Below, in pieces: positions 43,377 through 53,603 of a DNA stretch of 64,000 nucleotides (the first letter of the stretch is position 1; every line of letters starts with the position of its first letter). This DNA is from Salegentibacter sp. 24 (GTDB lineage: Bacteria > Bacteroidota > Bacteroidia > Flavobacteriales > Flavobacteriaceae). Where the stretch lies: positions 1-64,000 of the forward strand of contig NZ_SNWE01000011.1 of the NCBI RefSeq assembly GCF_004362395.1, in the 5' to 3' direction. The translations under genes and the position numbers were made by a program. Below the pieces are notes generated by a model. The model did no database searches, was not told the origin of the DNA, and saw only the letters and a list, made by a program, of their open reading frames with translations.

Positions 43377-44105
43377 ATGAAACATTTTATCTTAAGCCTA
43401 CTTTTCACCGCATTTTCATTTTCCCTTTGCGCCCAGGATACCATCTATATGGATAAAGATTTTCAGAACCTGGATTCTAAACGGAATGCTGAATATTTCA
43501 AAATTATTTCCCCTACTCCTGATAAAAATGCCGAATTCTTAAGAACGACCTATTTATTGGATGGAACAAAACAAGCGGAGCAGTCTTATGATCTAAAAGG
43601 AGAGGTGAAAGTTTATAATGGAATGCATAAACATTATTATGAATCCGGGGAATTATTTTACCAGCTGGAATTTAAAAATGGAAAAAAGCACGGGAACTTA
43701 ATTGCATATTGGAAAAACGGAAGAAAGAGACGTCATGACGTATTTAAAAGAGATAAATTAATGCAAGGGAAAGTGTGGAATAGCCAGGGAGAAGAAATTA
43801 ATTATTTTAAACATTACATCCCTGCTTCATTTCCAGGAGAAGAAGAAAATCTATATGCCTTCCTAAAAGAGCATATCTATATTCCTCAGGAACAAAAACA
43901 AGGTATTGCAGTTAAGGTGACTCTTATTTTCACCATAAACACCGAAGGTTATCTCTCCGAAATACAGATTGTAGAAGGAGCGCCTCACAGGTATAATGCC
44001 GAAGCGGTAAGGGTGGTAAGTAATATGCCAAAATGGAAGCCCACCAGGCATTTTGGAAAAGCAATGGCTACCAGATATACTTTGCCAATAATATTCCAGA
44101 AATAA
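43377..44105 (+). CDS. Secreted protein with MORN-like repeats and TonB C-terminal domain
   Basis: 242 residues. Signal peptide MKHFILSLLFTAFSFSLCAQ, cleaved, so there is no permanent TonB-type membrane anchor. Residues about 55-140 show antitoxin/MORN-type repeats (KVYNGMHKHYYESGELFYQL, EFKNGKKHGNLIAYWKNGRK). Residues about 155-242 form a TonB C-terminal fold (EGEENLYAFLKEHIYIP-like region, VKVTLIFTINTEGYLSEIQI, YNAEAVRVVSNMPKWKPTRH). A soluble TonB-C protein cannot transduce energy alone; it may bind cell-wall or TonB-box partners. Role unknown. It follows the RluA gene by 16 bases. Confidence 0.8.
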   Translation: MKHFILSLLFTAFSFSLCAQDTIYMDKDFQNLDSKRNAEYFKIISPTPDKNAEFLRTTYLLDGTKQAEQSYDLKGEVKVYNGMHKHYYESGELFYQLEFKNGKKHGNLIAYWKNGRKRRHDVFKRDKLMQGKVWNSQGEEINYFKHYIPASFPGEEENLYAFLKEHIYIPQEQKQGIAVKVTLIFTINTEGYLSEIQIVEGAPHRYNAEAVRVVSNMPKWKPTRHFGKAMATRYTLPIIFQK

Positions 44106-45650
44106 CTAGCGGCTTACCAAAGCAACTTTTTCCGCGATCACCTCCGCCACCGGACGATTTTCTATTTTGCTTTCCAACCAGGAAATGATATCCAGGTAGA
44201 GAAACGCCCTGCGTTCATATGGGTGGTCCTCAAATCCTTTTAATTTACTGTGAAGCCTTTTAAATTCATCTTTGATTTGCAGTGGAGAAACTTCCGGCAG
44301 ATTTCGAAGAAAACGAATCATTTCTTTCTGAACTTCATGCAAATCATTCATTTTGATCAAAAATTTGTAGGTAGATTTAACCAGGCGATCCAAATGATAA
44401 TCCAGCCCCGCTTCATAATGAGCAACCAGGCTTAATATTCGCGCAAAGCACATCAGGTCTTCCCGCATTTCCAGTGATTTATTATTAATGATTTTATTAA
44501 GGAATTCAATGCACTTTTTGTTGTTCCCGTCTCCAAAATAAAGACAAGCAATTTTATAATAAAACACCATAATATGATGCTCATCAATACGATCCTGATA
44601 TTTTTTGATCCTCTTCTGGATCTTCTCCACCAATTCATCACCATTTGCAAAATTACCCTGCATAAAACGCAGGTTCAGCTTATTGGAATATAAATAAAGA
44701 AAAGCGAGTGCTTTAATATTATCATCATCCGGAATTTGGGCATCCTTTAGCATGCCTTCAAGATTTTTAAGAGTCTTTTCAAATAAATTGGTATGGTTGA
44801 GATAAAATAAAGATTCAAGCAAATAATGATTCCCTTTTAAATAAGAAACGGGATGAATAGGTACCAGGTGCTTATGATCGTTAAAAAGATCTATCCATTT
44901 CATGGAATAGCGGTAGCACGAGAGAAAATCCTGGGTGATAAAGCTAAACCACAAATGAGCTTTATACAGCCAAAGCTTTTCCCGGAAACCTATATTTCTT
45001 ATTTGGTACTCAGGGAGATTTTGATTAAAATAATTTCTAATGCTATCGGCTTCTTCCTGGGTTCTTGCATAGCCCATTTTTAAGAAAATAGCATATAGCT
45101 GTAAAGATAGATTTGAAAGTTTGCTAGAGATTAAATTTAGATCGCTAAGGTCCCTAGTTTGCTGAATAAGACTTTCAGCCCGGTTTCCTATACTTCGGGT
45201 GATGTACTGAGACTCTATAATTTTTTCAAGTTCCAGGATCTCATAAGCCAGGTTTTTCTCTTCATATTCCAGGGCTTGCCCCTTTATTTTATCAAGTAGC
45301 TTGAGACTCTGTTTATATAAACCCTTACGATAAAGTATATAAGCAAAATCAAACTGTTCCCTTATTTGTACCGGAATACTCTGGTGTGCGGGATTCAACC
45401 TTAAACTAATAAGTATCTGTTTGTATAAATGCGCTTTTACGTTTGATAATTGCTGCTTACTGATTTTTGTTTTAAGAAGAATTTCCTTTTCATTATACTT
45501 TTTAAGCTTAGTCATTACCTTAAACAAATTCAGAAATTTACTATCGGTATTTACACCAATTCTTCCAACATATAACGAAAATTGACGCTTTTCCGAAGGG
45601 GAAAGTGACTTTATCAAGGAAAATAAGTTATCAGTTAAATCATTAGTCAT
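44106..45650 (-). CDS. Large alpha-helical protein of unknown function
   Basis: 514 residues, cytosolic, rich in Leu, Lys and Ile, with no signal peptide. It starts with NLFSLIKSLSPSEKRQFSLY. Repeated helix pairs such as FDFAYILYRKGLYKQSLKLL and FYYKIACLYFGDGNNKKCIE look like degenerate TPR repeats. Proteins of this layout are widespread in Bacteroidota without a known function. The coding frame is firm: long, with Bacteroidota-like composition. It abuts the TonB-C gene tail to tail and diverges from leuA across a 147-base gap. Confidence 0.75.
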   Translation of the reverse strand: MTNDLTDNLFSLIKSLSPSEKRQFSLYVGRIGVNTDSKFLNLFKVMTKLKKYNEKEILLKTKISKQQLSNVKAHLYKQILISLRLNPAHQSIPVQIREQFDFAYILYRKGLYKQSLKLLDKIKGQALEYEEKNLAYEILELEKIIESQYITRSIGNRAESLIQQTRDLSDLNLISSKLSNLSLQLYAIFLKMGYARTQEEADSIRNYFNQNLPEYQIRNIGFREKLWLYKAHLWFSFITQDFLSCYRYSMKWIDLFNDHKHLVPIHPVSYLKGNHYLLESLFYLNHTNLFEKTLKNLEGMLKDAQIPDDDNIKALAFLYLYSNKLNLRFMQGNFANGDELVEKIQKRIKKYQDRIDEHHIMVFYYKIACLYFGDGNNKKCIEFLNKIINNKSLEMREDLMCFARILSLVAHYEAGLDYHLDRLVKSTYKFLIKMNDLHEVQKEMIRFLRNLPEVSPLQIKDEFKRLHSKLKGFEDHPYERRAFLYLDIISWLESKIENRPVAEVIAEKVALVSR

Positions 45651-45797
45651 TGTAACAGAATAGTTTACAAACCTCTGATTTACAGAGGCCTTACAATTTA
45701 TTTTTTAGTTTAATTATCGTAATGACCCATTAAGCAAAGCTCACGAGTGTATAGATTAACAATACTTTAGTTAAAGATAAAGTAAAATAAATCTCTT

Positions 45798-46970
45798 ATG
45801 AGCACAGAAAAGGTAGAAATTTTTGACACGACGTTACGAGACGGAGAGCAGGTTCCAGGATGTAAATTGAATACAGCCCAAAAACTCAAAATCGCTGCAC
45901 GCCTTGATGAGCTGGGAGTAGATGTTATCGAGGCAGGTTTTCCTGTTTCCAGTCCTGGCGATTTTCAATCGGTTTATGAAATCTCCAAGCTGGCTAAGAA
46001 TGCCGCCGTATGCGGTCTCACCCGTGCTGTTAAAAAAGATATCGAAGTTGCTGCTGAAGCCTTAAAATATGCCAAAAAACCGCGTATCCATACCGGGATT
46101 GGCACTTCAGATCCACATATCAAATACAAATTCAATTCTACAAGAGAAGAAATAATTGTGCGTGGTGTAGCCGCAGTTAAACACGCAAAGAATTTTGTAG
46201 ATGATGTAGAATTTTATGCTGAGGATGCCGGAAGAACAGACAATGAATTCCTTGCCAGGGTATGTACCGAAATGATCAAAGCTGGTGCAACGGTATTGAA
46301 CATTCCCGATACAACCGGATATTGTCTTCCTGATGAATACGGAAGAAAAATAAAATATTTAAAAGACAATGTAAAGGATATCGATAAAGTGATACTTTCC
46401 TGCCACTGCCATAACGATTTAGGTCTTGCCACCGCAAACGCTATTTCAGGAGTAATGAATGGAGCCCGCCAGATAGAATGTACTATTAACGGTATTGGTG
46501 AACGCGCCGGAAATACTGCTTTAGAAGAGGTCGTTATGATATTAAGACAACACCCAACCTTAAATTTAAACACGCAGATAGACCCGAAATTCCTTTTCGA
46601 CACCAGTTGTATGGTTTCTCGAGAAATGGGAATGTTCGTGCAGCCAAATAAGGCAATTGTAGGGGCCAATGCTTTTGCTCATAGCTCAGGAATTCACCAG
46701 GACGGTGTGATTAAAAACCGGGAGACTTATGAAATTATAGACCCTGCGGAAGTTGGGGTTACCGAATCTGCAATCGTACTTACTGCAAGAAGCGGAAGGG
46801 CAGCTTTGGCTTATAAGGCCAAGAAAATGGGTTATAATTTAACAAAACTTCAGTTAGACGAAGTTTATGCAGAATTTCTGAATTATGCTGACGCCAGAAG
46901 ATGTGTGGAAGACAATGATATTCACGAGATTATGGAAATTTCAGAAAGAAAAATTAGAGCCATTGCCTAA
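45798..46970 (+). CDS. leuA: 2-isopropylmalate synthase, short form without regulatory domain
   Basis: 390 residues against about 510-560 for classical LeuA. The TIM barrel is complete: [17 protein letters not shown] (metal Asp and catalytic Arg), [42 protein letters not shown], and metal ligands [17 protein letters not shown], then [17 protein letters not shown]. The subdomain after the barrel is kept ([20 protein letters not shown]), but the C-terminal leucine-binding allosteric domain is absent. Condenses acetyl-CoA with 2-oxoisovalerate. First gene of leuACDB. Homocitrate or citramalate synthase activity is a less likely alternative, given the operon. Confidence 0.92.
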   Translation: MSTEKVEIFDTTLRDGEQVPGCKLNTAQKLKIAARLDELGVDVIEAGFPVSSPGDFQSVYEISKLAKNAAVCGLTRAVKKDIEVAAEALKYAKKPRIHTGIGTSDPHIKYKFNSTREEIIVRGVAAVKHAKNFVDDVEFYAEDAGRTDNEFLARVCTEMIKAGATVLNIPDTTGYCLPDEYGRKIKYLKDNVKDIDKVILSCHCHNDLGLATANAISGVMNGARQIECTINGIGERAGNTALEEVVMILRQHPTLNLNTQIDPKFLFDTSCMVSREMGMFVQPNKAIVGANAFAHSSGIHQDGVIKNRETYEIIDPAEVGVTESAIVLTARSGRAALAYKAKKMGYNLTKLQLDEVYAEFLNYADARRCVEDNDIHEIMEISERKIRAIA

Positions 46971-47060
46971 TAATCCAGCAGGATTTTTGGAAAATAAAAT
47001 GGGCTCACAGCAACAACAAAGACAGTCTGAGAGAAGTTCCCGACCTGGGATTGAAGTTAT

Positions 47061-48449
47061 ATGAAAATGAAAAAAACATTATTCGATAAAATTTGGGATG
47101 CACACGTGGTAGAATCCATACCAAACGGGCCCGATATATTATATATTGATAAACACCTGATCCATGAAGTCACCAGCCCCCAGGCATTCAATGAGCTAAA
47201 AGAACGCGGGATATCCCTATTTAGGCCTGACCGAACTGTAGCTACGGCAGATCATAATACTCCTACGCAAAATCAACATTTGCCGGTTAAAGATCTGTTG
47301 TCCAGAAAACAACTGAAAGAGTTAACTCAAAATTGCGAAGAAAATAATATTACCCTTTACGGTCTGGGCCATCCTTATAATGGAATTGTTCATGTTATGG
47401 CTCCAGAATTGGGAATTACTCAGCCCGGAATGACGATGGTTTGTGGAGATAGCCACACCTCTACTCACGGTGCTTTCGGGACCATTGCCTTCGGAATTGG
47501 CACCAGCCAGGTTTCCCAGGTTTTCGCCAGCCAATGCGTTTTGGTTCAGAAGCCTAAAAGACTACGTGTCAATGTGAATGGTAAACTCAAAAAAGGGGTT
47601 TTACCAAAAGATGTAATTCTTTATATAATCAGTAAGCTGGGAACAAATTCCGGGACAGGATATTTCTGCGAATATGCCGGGAATGTTTTTGAAGAGATGT
47701 CTATGGAAGGCCGAATGACGGTTTGCAACATGAGCATAGAAATGGGAGCCCGTGGAGGATTGATCGCGCCTGACGAAACGACCTTTGAATATGTAAAAGG
47801 AAAAGAATTCGCACCTAAAGCAGAAGAATTTGATAATATAAAAACTTATTGGGAAACGCTAAAAACCGATAAGGATGCTGAGTTTGATCAGGAATATTCT
47901 TTTGATGCTGAGGATATTGAACCTATGGTTACCTACGGAACCAACCCTGGGATGGGTATTAAAATCACAGGTTCCATCCCGATGGAAGGCGGAAAAAGCG
48001 ATGCAAAGGCTTTGGCCTATATGGGATTTAAACCCGGTGAAACATTACTAGAGAAAACTATAAACTGGATCTTCATCGGTAGTTGTACCAATTCAAGAAT
48101 TGAAGATTTCCGACAGGCAGCTGCCTATATCAAAGGCAAACAAAAGGCTGCAAATGTAAATGCTCTTATTGTTCCTGGTTCTCGTCAGGTCGCCGCACAA
48201 ATTGAAGCCGAAGGTTTACGAGAAGTATTTGAAAATGCAGGTTTTACCCTCAGACAACCGGGTTGCTCAGCTTGTTTGGCTATGAACGACGATAAAATTC
48301 CTCCTGGTGAATATTGTGTTTCCACAAGTAACCGAAATTTTGAAGGAAGACAGGGACAGGGTTCCAGGACTATATTAGCCAGTCCTTTAACCGCAGCAGC
48401 AACGGCTATTTCCGGTAAATTAACCGACTTCACAAAACACCTTAATTAA
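47061..48449 (+). CDS. leuC: 3-isopropylmalate dehydratase, large subunit
   Basis: 462 residues, of the aconitase superfamily. With LeuD it isomerises 2- to 3-isopropylmalate. [4Fe-4S] ligands are seen in [14 protein letters not shown] and [20 protein letters not shown]. Other family segments: [40 protein letters not shown] and [14 protein letters not shown]. Start codons at 47061 and 47067 are both possible (MKMKK). Only one base separates it from leuD, so translation is probably coupled. Confidence 0.97.
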   Translation: MKMKKTLFDKIWDAHVVESIPNGPDILYIDKHLIHEVTSPQAFNELKERGISLFRPDRTVATADHNTPTQNQHLPVKDLLSRKQLKELTQNCEENNITLYGLGHPYNGIVHVMAPELGITQPGMTMVCGDSHTSTHGAFGTIAFGIGTSQVSQVFASQCVLVQKPKRLRVNVNGKLKKGVLPKDVILYIISKLGTNSGTGYFCEYAGNVFEEMSMEGRMTVCNMSIEMGARGGLIAPDETTFEYVKGKEFAPKAEEFDNIKTYWETLKTDKDAEFDQEYSFDAEDIEPMVTYGTNPGMGIKITGSIPMEGGKSDAKALAYMGFKPGETLLEKTINWIFIGSCTNSRIEDFRQAAAYIKGKQKAANVNALIVPGSRQVAAQIEAEGLREVFENAGFTLRQPGCSACLAMNDDKIPPGEYCVSTSNRNFEGRQGQGSRTILASPLTAAATAISGKLTDFTKHLN

Positions 48450-48450
48450 G

Positions 48451-49065
48451 ATGGAAAAATTTATCACCTTAACCGATACAGCGGTTCCCTTGGAAGTTGA
48501 AAATGTGGATACCGACCAGATTATCCCGGCCAGGTTTCTCAAAGCTACCGATAAAGCTGGGTTTGGAGAAAATCTCTTTCGTGACTGGCGTTTTGATAAA
48601 AATGATGAACCAAATCCGGATTTCACCCTTAACAAACCGGAATATTCAGGATCTATTTTGGTCGCTGGAGATAATTTTGGTTGTGGATCCAGTAGAGAAC
48701 ACGCGGCCTGGGCATTAAAAGCCTATGGATTTAAAGTAGTTGTATCCAGTTATTTTGCAGATATCTTTAAAGGCAATGCACTTAACAATGGGTTACTGCC
48801 GGTTCAGGTGAGCCCGGAGTTTTTGAATCAACTTTTTTTGGAAATCATTCAGGATCCCCACGTGGAAATTAAGATAGATCTGGAAGGCCAGAAAATTGGA
48901 ATTCCAAAGAAAAACATCTCAGAACATTTTGAGATTGATCCCTATAAGAAGACCTGTATGATCAATGGTTTTGACGATATAGATTTTCTTGTAAGCAAAC
49001 TCGATGCAATAAAAGATTTCGAAAAGAAAAAATCACAAAAAATACAAGCTTCCACACCCTTGTAG
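48451..49065 (+). CDS. leuD: 3-isopropylmalate dehydratase, small subunit
   Basis: 204 residues, the swivel-domain partner of LeuC. Signature elements: [20 protein letters not shown] near the N-terminus, [20 protein letters not shown] (active-site SSREHA) and [18 protein letters not shown]. Located one base after leuC and 62 bases before leuB. Confidence 0.97.
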   Translation: MEKFITLTDTAVPLEVENVDTDQIIPARFLKATDKAGFGENLFRDWRFDKNDEPNPDFTLNKPEYSGSILVAGDNFGCGSSREHAAWALKAYGFKVVVSSYFADIFKGNALNNGLLPVQVSPEFLNQLFLEIIQDPHVEIKIDLEGQKIGIPKKNISEHFEIDPYKKTCMINGFDDIDFLVSKLDAIKDFEKKKSQKIQASTPL

Positions 49066-49127
49066 TTTTAAAAAAAAATAAAAATTGACCCGATACCATC
49101 GGAAAACCACACATAAAGAAGAAAGAA

Positions 49128-50243
49128 ATGAAATTAAAAATAGCAGTCTTGCCCGGAGACGGGATAGGCCCCGAAATTACACAGCAATCAGTTAAAGTTT
49201 TAAAAGCTGTAGCAGATCGATTCGATCACCACTTTCAATTTGAAGACGCCTTGGTAGGTGCGGCAGCAATAGACTTGCTGGACAATCCGTTACCTGAAGC
49301 TACGCTGGAATTGTGCAAGAAATCTGATGCTGTGTTATTTGGGGCAATTGGACACCCAAAATATGACAATAATCCTGATGCAAAAGTAAGACCTGAGCAG
49401 GGTCTCTTGCAATTAAGGAAAGGCCTTGGGCTTTTTGCTAATATTAGACCCGTAAAAGCCTACGACAAACTCATAGAACAATCACCATTAAAGGCTGATC
49501 GCATTGCCGGTGCAGATATGGTAATCTACCGGGAACTTACCGGTGGCATCTATTTTGGTGATAAATATACCGCTGAAGATGGTCAGAGCGCTACCGATGT
49601 ATGCAGCTACTCCGTAGAAGAAATTTCCCGGGTGGCTCACCTGGCTTTTAAAGCCGCACAGAAGCGTTCAAAAAAACTAACCCTGGTCGATAAAGCGAAC
49701 GTTTTGGAAACTTCAAGACTATGGCGAAAAACAGTAACCGCAATTGGCAAAGAATATCCCGAAGTAGCACTTGACTTCCTTTTTGTCGATAATGCCGCGA
49801 TGCAAATGATCCTTAATCCAACACAATTTGACGTGATCCTTACCGAAAATATGTTTGGTGATATTCTTTCTGATGAAGCCAGCGTTATTGGTGGGAGCAT
49901 AGGCTTGTTAGCATCTGCATCAGTAGGAAAGGAAAACGCCATGTTTGAACCAATTCATGGTTCTTATCCCCAGGCAACCGGGAAGGGAATTGCAAACCCA
50001 GTAGCCTCTATTTTATCAGCTGCCATGCTTTTGGAGCATTTCGGGCTCAATGAGGAAGCTGAAGCGGTTAGAAAAGCAGTAGAACTTAGTATTAAACTCA
50101 ATGTTTGCACCATAGATATTAACAAAGACAACCATTATACCACCGAAAAAGTGGGTGATTTCCTTGAGGGGCTTATCAGTGAAGTTGATAATATTAGTAT
50201 CAACAATGAAAACCTTAATCTCGGGCAAATGACTATTATATAA
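49128..50243 (+). CDS. leuB: 3-isopropylmalate dehydrogenase
   Basis: 371 residues. It oxidises 3-isopropylmalate with NAD+ to the 2-oxo precursor of leucine. Motifs: [63 protein letters not shown] (catalytic Lys), VDNAAMQMI and [17 protein letters not shown] (metal-binding Asp residues), [15 protein letters not shown]. Last gene of leuACDB, followed by a strong terminator. Confidence 0.97.
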   Translation: MKLKIAVLPGDGIGPEITQQSVKVLKAVADRFDHHFQFEDALVGAAAIDLLDNPLPEATLELCKKSDAVLFGAIGHPKYDNNPDAKVRPEQGLLQLRKGLGLFANIRPVKAYDKLIEQSPLKADRIAGADMVIYRELTGGIYFGDKYTAEDGQSATDVCSYSVEEISRVAHLAFKAAQKRSKKLTLVDKANVLETSRLWRKTVTAIGKEYPEVALDFLFVDNAAMQMILNPTQFDVILTENMFGDILSDEASVIGGSIGLLASASVGKENAMFEPIHGSYPQATGKGIANPVASILSAAMLLEHFGLNEEAEAVRKAVELSIKLNVCTIDINKDNHYTTEKVGDFLEGLISEVDNISINNENLNLGQMTII

Positions 50244-50271
50244 GAATTTTTTTCTTCATTTATGTTTTGGG

Positions 50272-50309
50272 CCTCTCGCATTTCGTGTGGTTTTGCGGGA
50301 GGTTTTTTT
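50272..50309 (+). terminator. Rho-independent terminator of leuACDB
   Basis: Stem CCTCTCGC (50272-50279) / GCGGGAGG (50295-50302) with one T-G pair, followed by seven T. Confidence 0.85.
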
Positions 50310-50318
50310 AGTGATACC

Positions 50319-50353
50319 CGCCAAACAGGAATTTATCCAACTCCTGTTTGGCG
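50319..50353. terminator. Perfect inverted repeat between leuB and argH
   Basis: CGCCAAACAGGA (50319-50330) / TCCTGTTTGGCG (50342-50353), a 12-bp perfect stem with an 11-base loop. No T-run follows on either strand. It lies about 30 bases past the argH stop, so it probably protects or processes the 3' end of the arginine mRNA rather than being a classical terminator. Confidence 0.5.
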
Positions 50354-50384
50354 TTGGTAGAACTATCCCGAGAAACCCCCTTCT

Positions 50385-51662
50385 TTACACCTGGTCTTTT
50401 TTACTTCTGATTTGCTCCAATCCAAGATTATCCTTGCTTCCCAGATGGGAATGTTTTTTAGCCTCGCCCGCTTCATAAGTTCCTGCCTGAACCTCCTGGC
50501 CAATAATTTGATAGGCTTCTCTAAAAGATTTTCCCTGCATTACCAAATCATTGATACTATCTACCGTAAATAAGTATTTATATTTATCATCCTGTAAATC
50601 GATATCCTTAACCTTAATTAAAGCAATAGCGTGAATAAAGACATCCAGGATCTCTTTAATATTTTCCACGGCATATATACTATTCTCTTTAATTAATTGA
50701 TAATCCCGGTGATACCCGCTAGGCAAATTATTGGTAATGAGAACCATCTCATTGGCGATACTCTGGAGTTTATTACATTTTCCACGAATCAACTCAAAAA
50801 CATCGGGGTTCTTCTTATGGGGCATAATACTGGATCCTGTAGTGAGTTCATCCGGAAAAGCGATGAAATCAAAATTCTGACTCATATATAAACAAATATC
50901 CATCGCAAACCTGGAAAGGGTATTAGAGACCGAGGCAATGTTGGAGGTGATGGTTCGCTCGCATTTTCCCCTACCCAATTGCGCTGCTACTACATTATAT
51001 TTTAAAGTTGAAAATCCCAGTTCCTTTGTGGTGAATTCCCGGTCTATTGGAAATGAAGAACCATAACCTGCAGCAGAACCCAATGGGTTTTGGTCCACAA
51101 CTTTTAATCCTGCGTTAAGTAAATAAAGGTCGTCTATAAGCAATTCAGCATAAGCTGAAAACCATAAACCAAAACTTGATGGCATCGCTACCTGTAAATG
51201 TGTATACCCAGGCAGCAGTTTTTGCTTGTGCTGCTCTGCCAGTTTTAAAAGAAGGTCAATCAGCTGCTTGGTTTTACCTGAGATTTCCTGCAGATTATCC
51301 TTAAAATATAATTGCATGGCCACTAAAACCTGGTCATTTCTAGAGCGTGCTGTATGGATTTTTTTTCCGGTATCACCCAGTGATTTGGTCAATTCAAATT
51401 CAATTTTAGAATGTACATCTTCAAAATCTTCTTCGATCACAAAAGTACCCTGTTCAAGTTGTTGCTGAAGTTTAGCAAGTTCCCTTTCAATATCTTTAAC
51501 TTCTCCTGAGGTGAGAATGCTGACTTTTCCAAGCATTCGGGCGTGTGCCTTTGATGCTCTTAAATCATATTGAGCAATATGCATATCCAACTCCCGGTCA
51601 TTTCCGACCGTGAAATTTTCAATCTTTTTATCTATAGTTAATCCTTTATCCCAGAGTTTCAT
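50385..51662 (-). CDS. argH: Argininosuccinate lyase
   Basis: 425 residues from the ATG at 51662, where the family N-terminus begins (MKLWDKG). An in-frame ATG at 51722 overlaps the argE stop (ATGA), which would favour coupled translation but adds 20 basic residues unlike the family; the choice is not certain. Splits argininosuccinate into arginine and fumarate. Signature GSSIMPHKKNPDVFELIRGK (fumarase/aspartase loop), HTARSRNDQVLVAMQLY, PGYTHLQVAMPSSFG and NPLGSAAGYGSSFPIDRE. Last gene of the arginine operon. Confidence 0.93.
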   Translation of the reverse strand: MKLWDKGLTIDKKIENFTVGNDRELDMHIAQYDLRASKAHARMLGKVSILTSGEVKDIERELAKLQQQLEQGTFVIEEDFEDVHSKIEFELTKSLGDTGKKIHTARSRNDQVLVAMQLYFKDNLQEISGKTKQLIDLLLKLAEQHKQKLLPGYTHLQVAMPSSFGLWFSAYAELLIDDLYLLNAGLKVVDQNPLGSAAGYGSSFPIDREFTTKELGFSTLKYNVVAAQLGRGKCERTITSNIASVSNTLSRFAMDICLYMSQNFDFIAFPDELTTGSSIMPHKKNPDVFELIRGKCNKLQSIANEMVLITNNLPSGYHRDYQLIKENSIYAVENIKEILDVFIHAIALIKVKDIDLQDDKYKYLFTVDSINDLVMQGKSFREAYQIIGQEVQAGTYEAGEAKKHSHLGSKDNLGLEQIRSKKDQV

Positions 51663-51718
51663 ATTTTTTCTTTTGCTTCTGCCGGATTTCTCCGATGATT
51701 TTAAAACCTTTATGGTTT

Positions 51719-52792
51719 TCATTTATTCTTAAAAGCCTTTCCAAGCAGTTTTATATAAGTATCAATCCCTTCTTCTATTTCCCTGATATAAATAAACTCA
51801 TCCGCCGAATGGGATCTTGTCGAATCCCCAGGACCTAATTTTAAGGAAGGGCAATTTAGCATCGCCTGGTCTGACAGGGTTGGGGAACCATAAGTTTCCA
51901 TACCCAGTGCAATGCCTGCTTTTATTAAATCATGGTCCTTTGCAATGGAAGAAGAATTCAAACGAAGCGAGCGTGCTGTAATTTTATCCACAGGTGCATT
52001 TTCCTGTAAAATCTGATTAATTTCCGTATTGGAATAAGCATCATTTACCCGAACATCAATAACCATATCTACGTGTCCAGGTACTACATTGTGCTGGCTA
52101 CCGGCATTGATTTGGGTCACAGTGAGTTTTACCTTTCCAAGGGCCTTAGATTCCCTGGGAAAATCAAACTTCTCAAACCATTTTAAAACATCGGCGGTTT
52201 TATAAATGGCATTGTTTTCATTGGGGTGCGCCGCGTGCGAGGGAGTTCCCATTACTTTAGCATCAAAAACAATCAGTCCTTTTTCAGCAATGGCCAGTTG
52301 CATCAAGGTAGGCTCCCCCACAATAGCAACATCAATTTTTGGCATTTTTGGCAACATACAGGCAATCCCGTTTTTCCCATTTATTTCCTCTTCCCCTGTT
52401 CCTGCAAAAATAAGGTTATAGTTCAGGTCTTTTGCCAGGTAATACCAGGTAAATGTGGCGAGTAAGGAAACAAGGCAACCGCCAGCATCATTGCTGCCCA
52501 AACCATATAATTTCCCATCTTCAATTTCAGGTTCAAAAGGATCACGAGTATAAGCGGAATTTGGTTTTACCGTATCGTGATGCGAATTTAACAGCAGAGA
52601 GGGTTTGGAGGAATCGAAATATTTATTGGTCGCCCAGACATTGTTTAAGTGCCTATAAAAGGTCATCTCCTTTTCTTTAAACCACCCCTCAAGCAATTCA
52701 GCAGTTTTATCTTCTTCCCCTGAAAAAGACTGTGTCTTAATAAGCCTTTTGAGTAAGTCTATAGCGTCATTCTGTAATTCTTTGAGCTTCAT
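51719..52792 (-). CDS. argE: Acyl-ornithine/citrulline deacylase (ArgE-type M20 peptidase)
   Basis: 357 residues, of the M20 zinc peptidase family. Metal ligands and catalytic residues appear in LLNSHHDTVKP (His, Asp), YGLGSNDAGGCLVSLLA (bridging Asp) and FAGTGEEEINGKNGIACM (Glu pair); the lid domain has GTPSHAAHPNENNAIYKTAD. With an ArgF'-type transcarbamylase upstream, its substrate is probably the acylated citrulline or ornithine with a succinyl or acetyl group. The start shares one base with the argB stop. Confidence 0.9.
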   Translation of the reverse strand: MKLKELQNDAIDLLKRLIKTQSFSGEEDKTAELLEGWFKEKEMTFYRHLNNVWATNKYFDSSKPSLLLNSHHDTVKPNSAYTRDPFEPEIEDGKLYGLGSNDAGGCLVSLLATFTWYYLAKDLNYNLIFAGTGEEEINGKNGIACMLPKMPKIDVAIVGEPTLMQLAIAEKGLIVFDAKVMGTPSHAAHPNENNAIYKTADVLKWFEKFDFPRESKALGKVKLTVTQINAGSQHNVVPGHVDMVIDVRVNDAYSNTEINQILQENAPVDKITARSLRLNSSSIAKDHDLIKAGIALGMETYGSPTLSDQAMLNCPSLKLGPGDSTRSHSADEFIYIREIEEGIDTYIKLLGKAFKNK

Positions 52793-53571
52793 CAGTTACT
52801 TATTTTTGTATAAACAGAATCTTTCTGTAATAACCTGAAATCCCCAAGAAATATGTGCTCCACACCATTTTCTAATGCCTGGAAACAGTTGTGAAGTTTT
52901 GGCAACATTCCATCGCTAATTATTTTTTCTTGAAGTAATTCCTGATATTTTTTCCAGGAAATTTTTTCGATTACCGAATCATCGTCATCAGAATCGGCCA
53001 GCACGCCTTTTTTCTCAAAACAATAATAAAGTTCGGTTTGGTATAATGAACTCATGGCTTTGGCGATTTCGGCGGCCACAGAATCTCCATTGGTATTTAA
53101 AAGCAGCCCGTCTTGCGTACAGGAAATTGCTGAAAAAACCGGGGTTATGTTTTGTTTAAGGATTGAATTGATAAATTCCGAATTCACCTTCTCTACATCT
53201 CCCACGAAGCCGTAATCTACTTCTTTAACGGGACGTTTTTTTGAAATGATACTAAGGCCGTCCGCACCACTAAGCCCTATGGCATTATTGTGAAGAGCCT
53301 GGAGTCCTGCGACAATATTTTTATTGATGTACCCGCCATAAACCATGGTAATGACCTTGATGGAATCGGCATCGGTAATTCGTCTTCCCTGGTACATTTG
53401 GGTTTTGTAACCGAGTTTTCCAGCGATTTCAGTAGCCAGGTTCCCACCCCCGTGAACCAGGATCTTTGGGCCATCCAGGGCGACAAAATCTCCAAGGAAA
53501 GCTTTGAACTTTTCCTTATCCTCGATAAGCTTTCCTCCTATTTTAACTATTTTTAAAACTTCCTTTTTCAT
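52792..53571 (-). CDS. argB: N-acylglutamate kinase
   Basis: 259 residues, of the amino-acid kinase fold. ATP-site motif KIGGKLIEDKEKF at the N-terminus, VLVHGGGNLATEIAGKLG-type segment (ILVHGGGNLATEIAGKLGYK), RRITDADSIKVITMVYGGYI and LLNTNGDSVAAEIAKAMSS. Phosphorylates the acylated glutamate, the second step of arginine synthesis. Overlaps argE by one base; 32 bases after argF'. Confidence 0.95.
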   Translation of the reverse strand: MKKEVLKIVKIGGKLIEDKEKFKAFLGDFVALDGPKILVHGGGNLATEIAGKLGYKTQMYQGRRITDADSIKVITMVYGGYINKNIVAGLQALHNNAIGLSGADGLSIISKKRPVKEVDYGFVGDVEKVNSEFINSILKQNITPVFSAISCTQDGLLLNTNGDSVAAEIAKAMSSLYQTELYYCFEKKGVLADSDDDDSVIEKISWKKYQELLQEKIISDGMLPKLHNCFQALENGVEHIFLGDFRLLQKDSVYTKISN

Positions 53572-53603
53572 AACGCTATTTTCCCGTAAGCTTATTGGAC
53601 CTC

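Noticed and set aside
46214-46669. 151-codon minus-strand ORF inside leuA
   Set aside because: Antisense shadow of a well-conserved gene.
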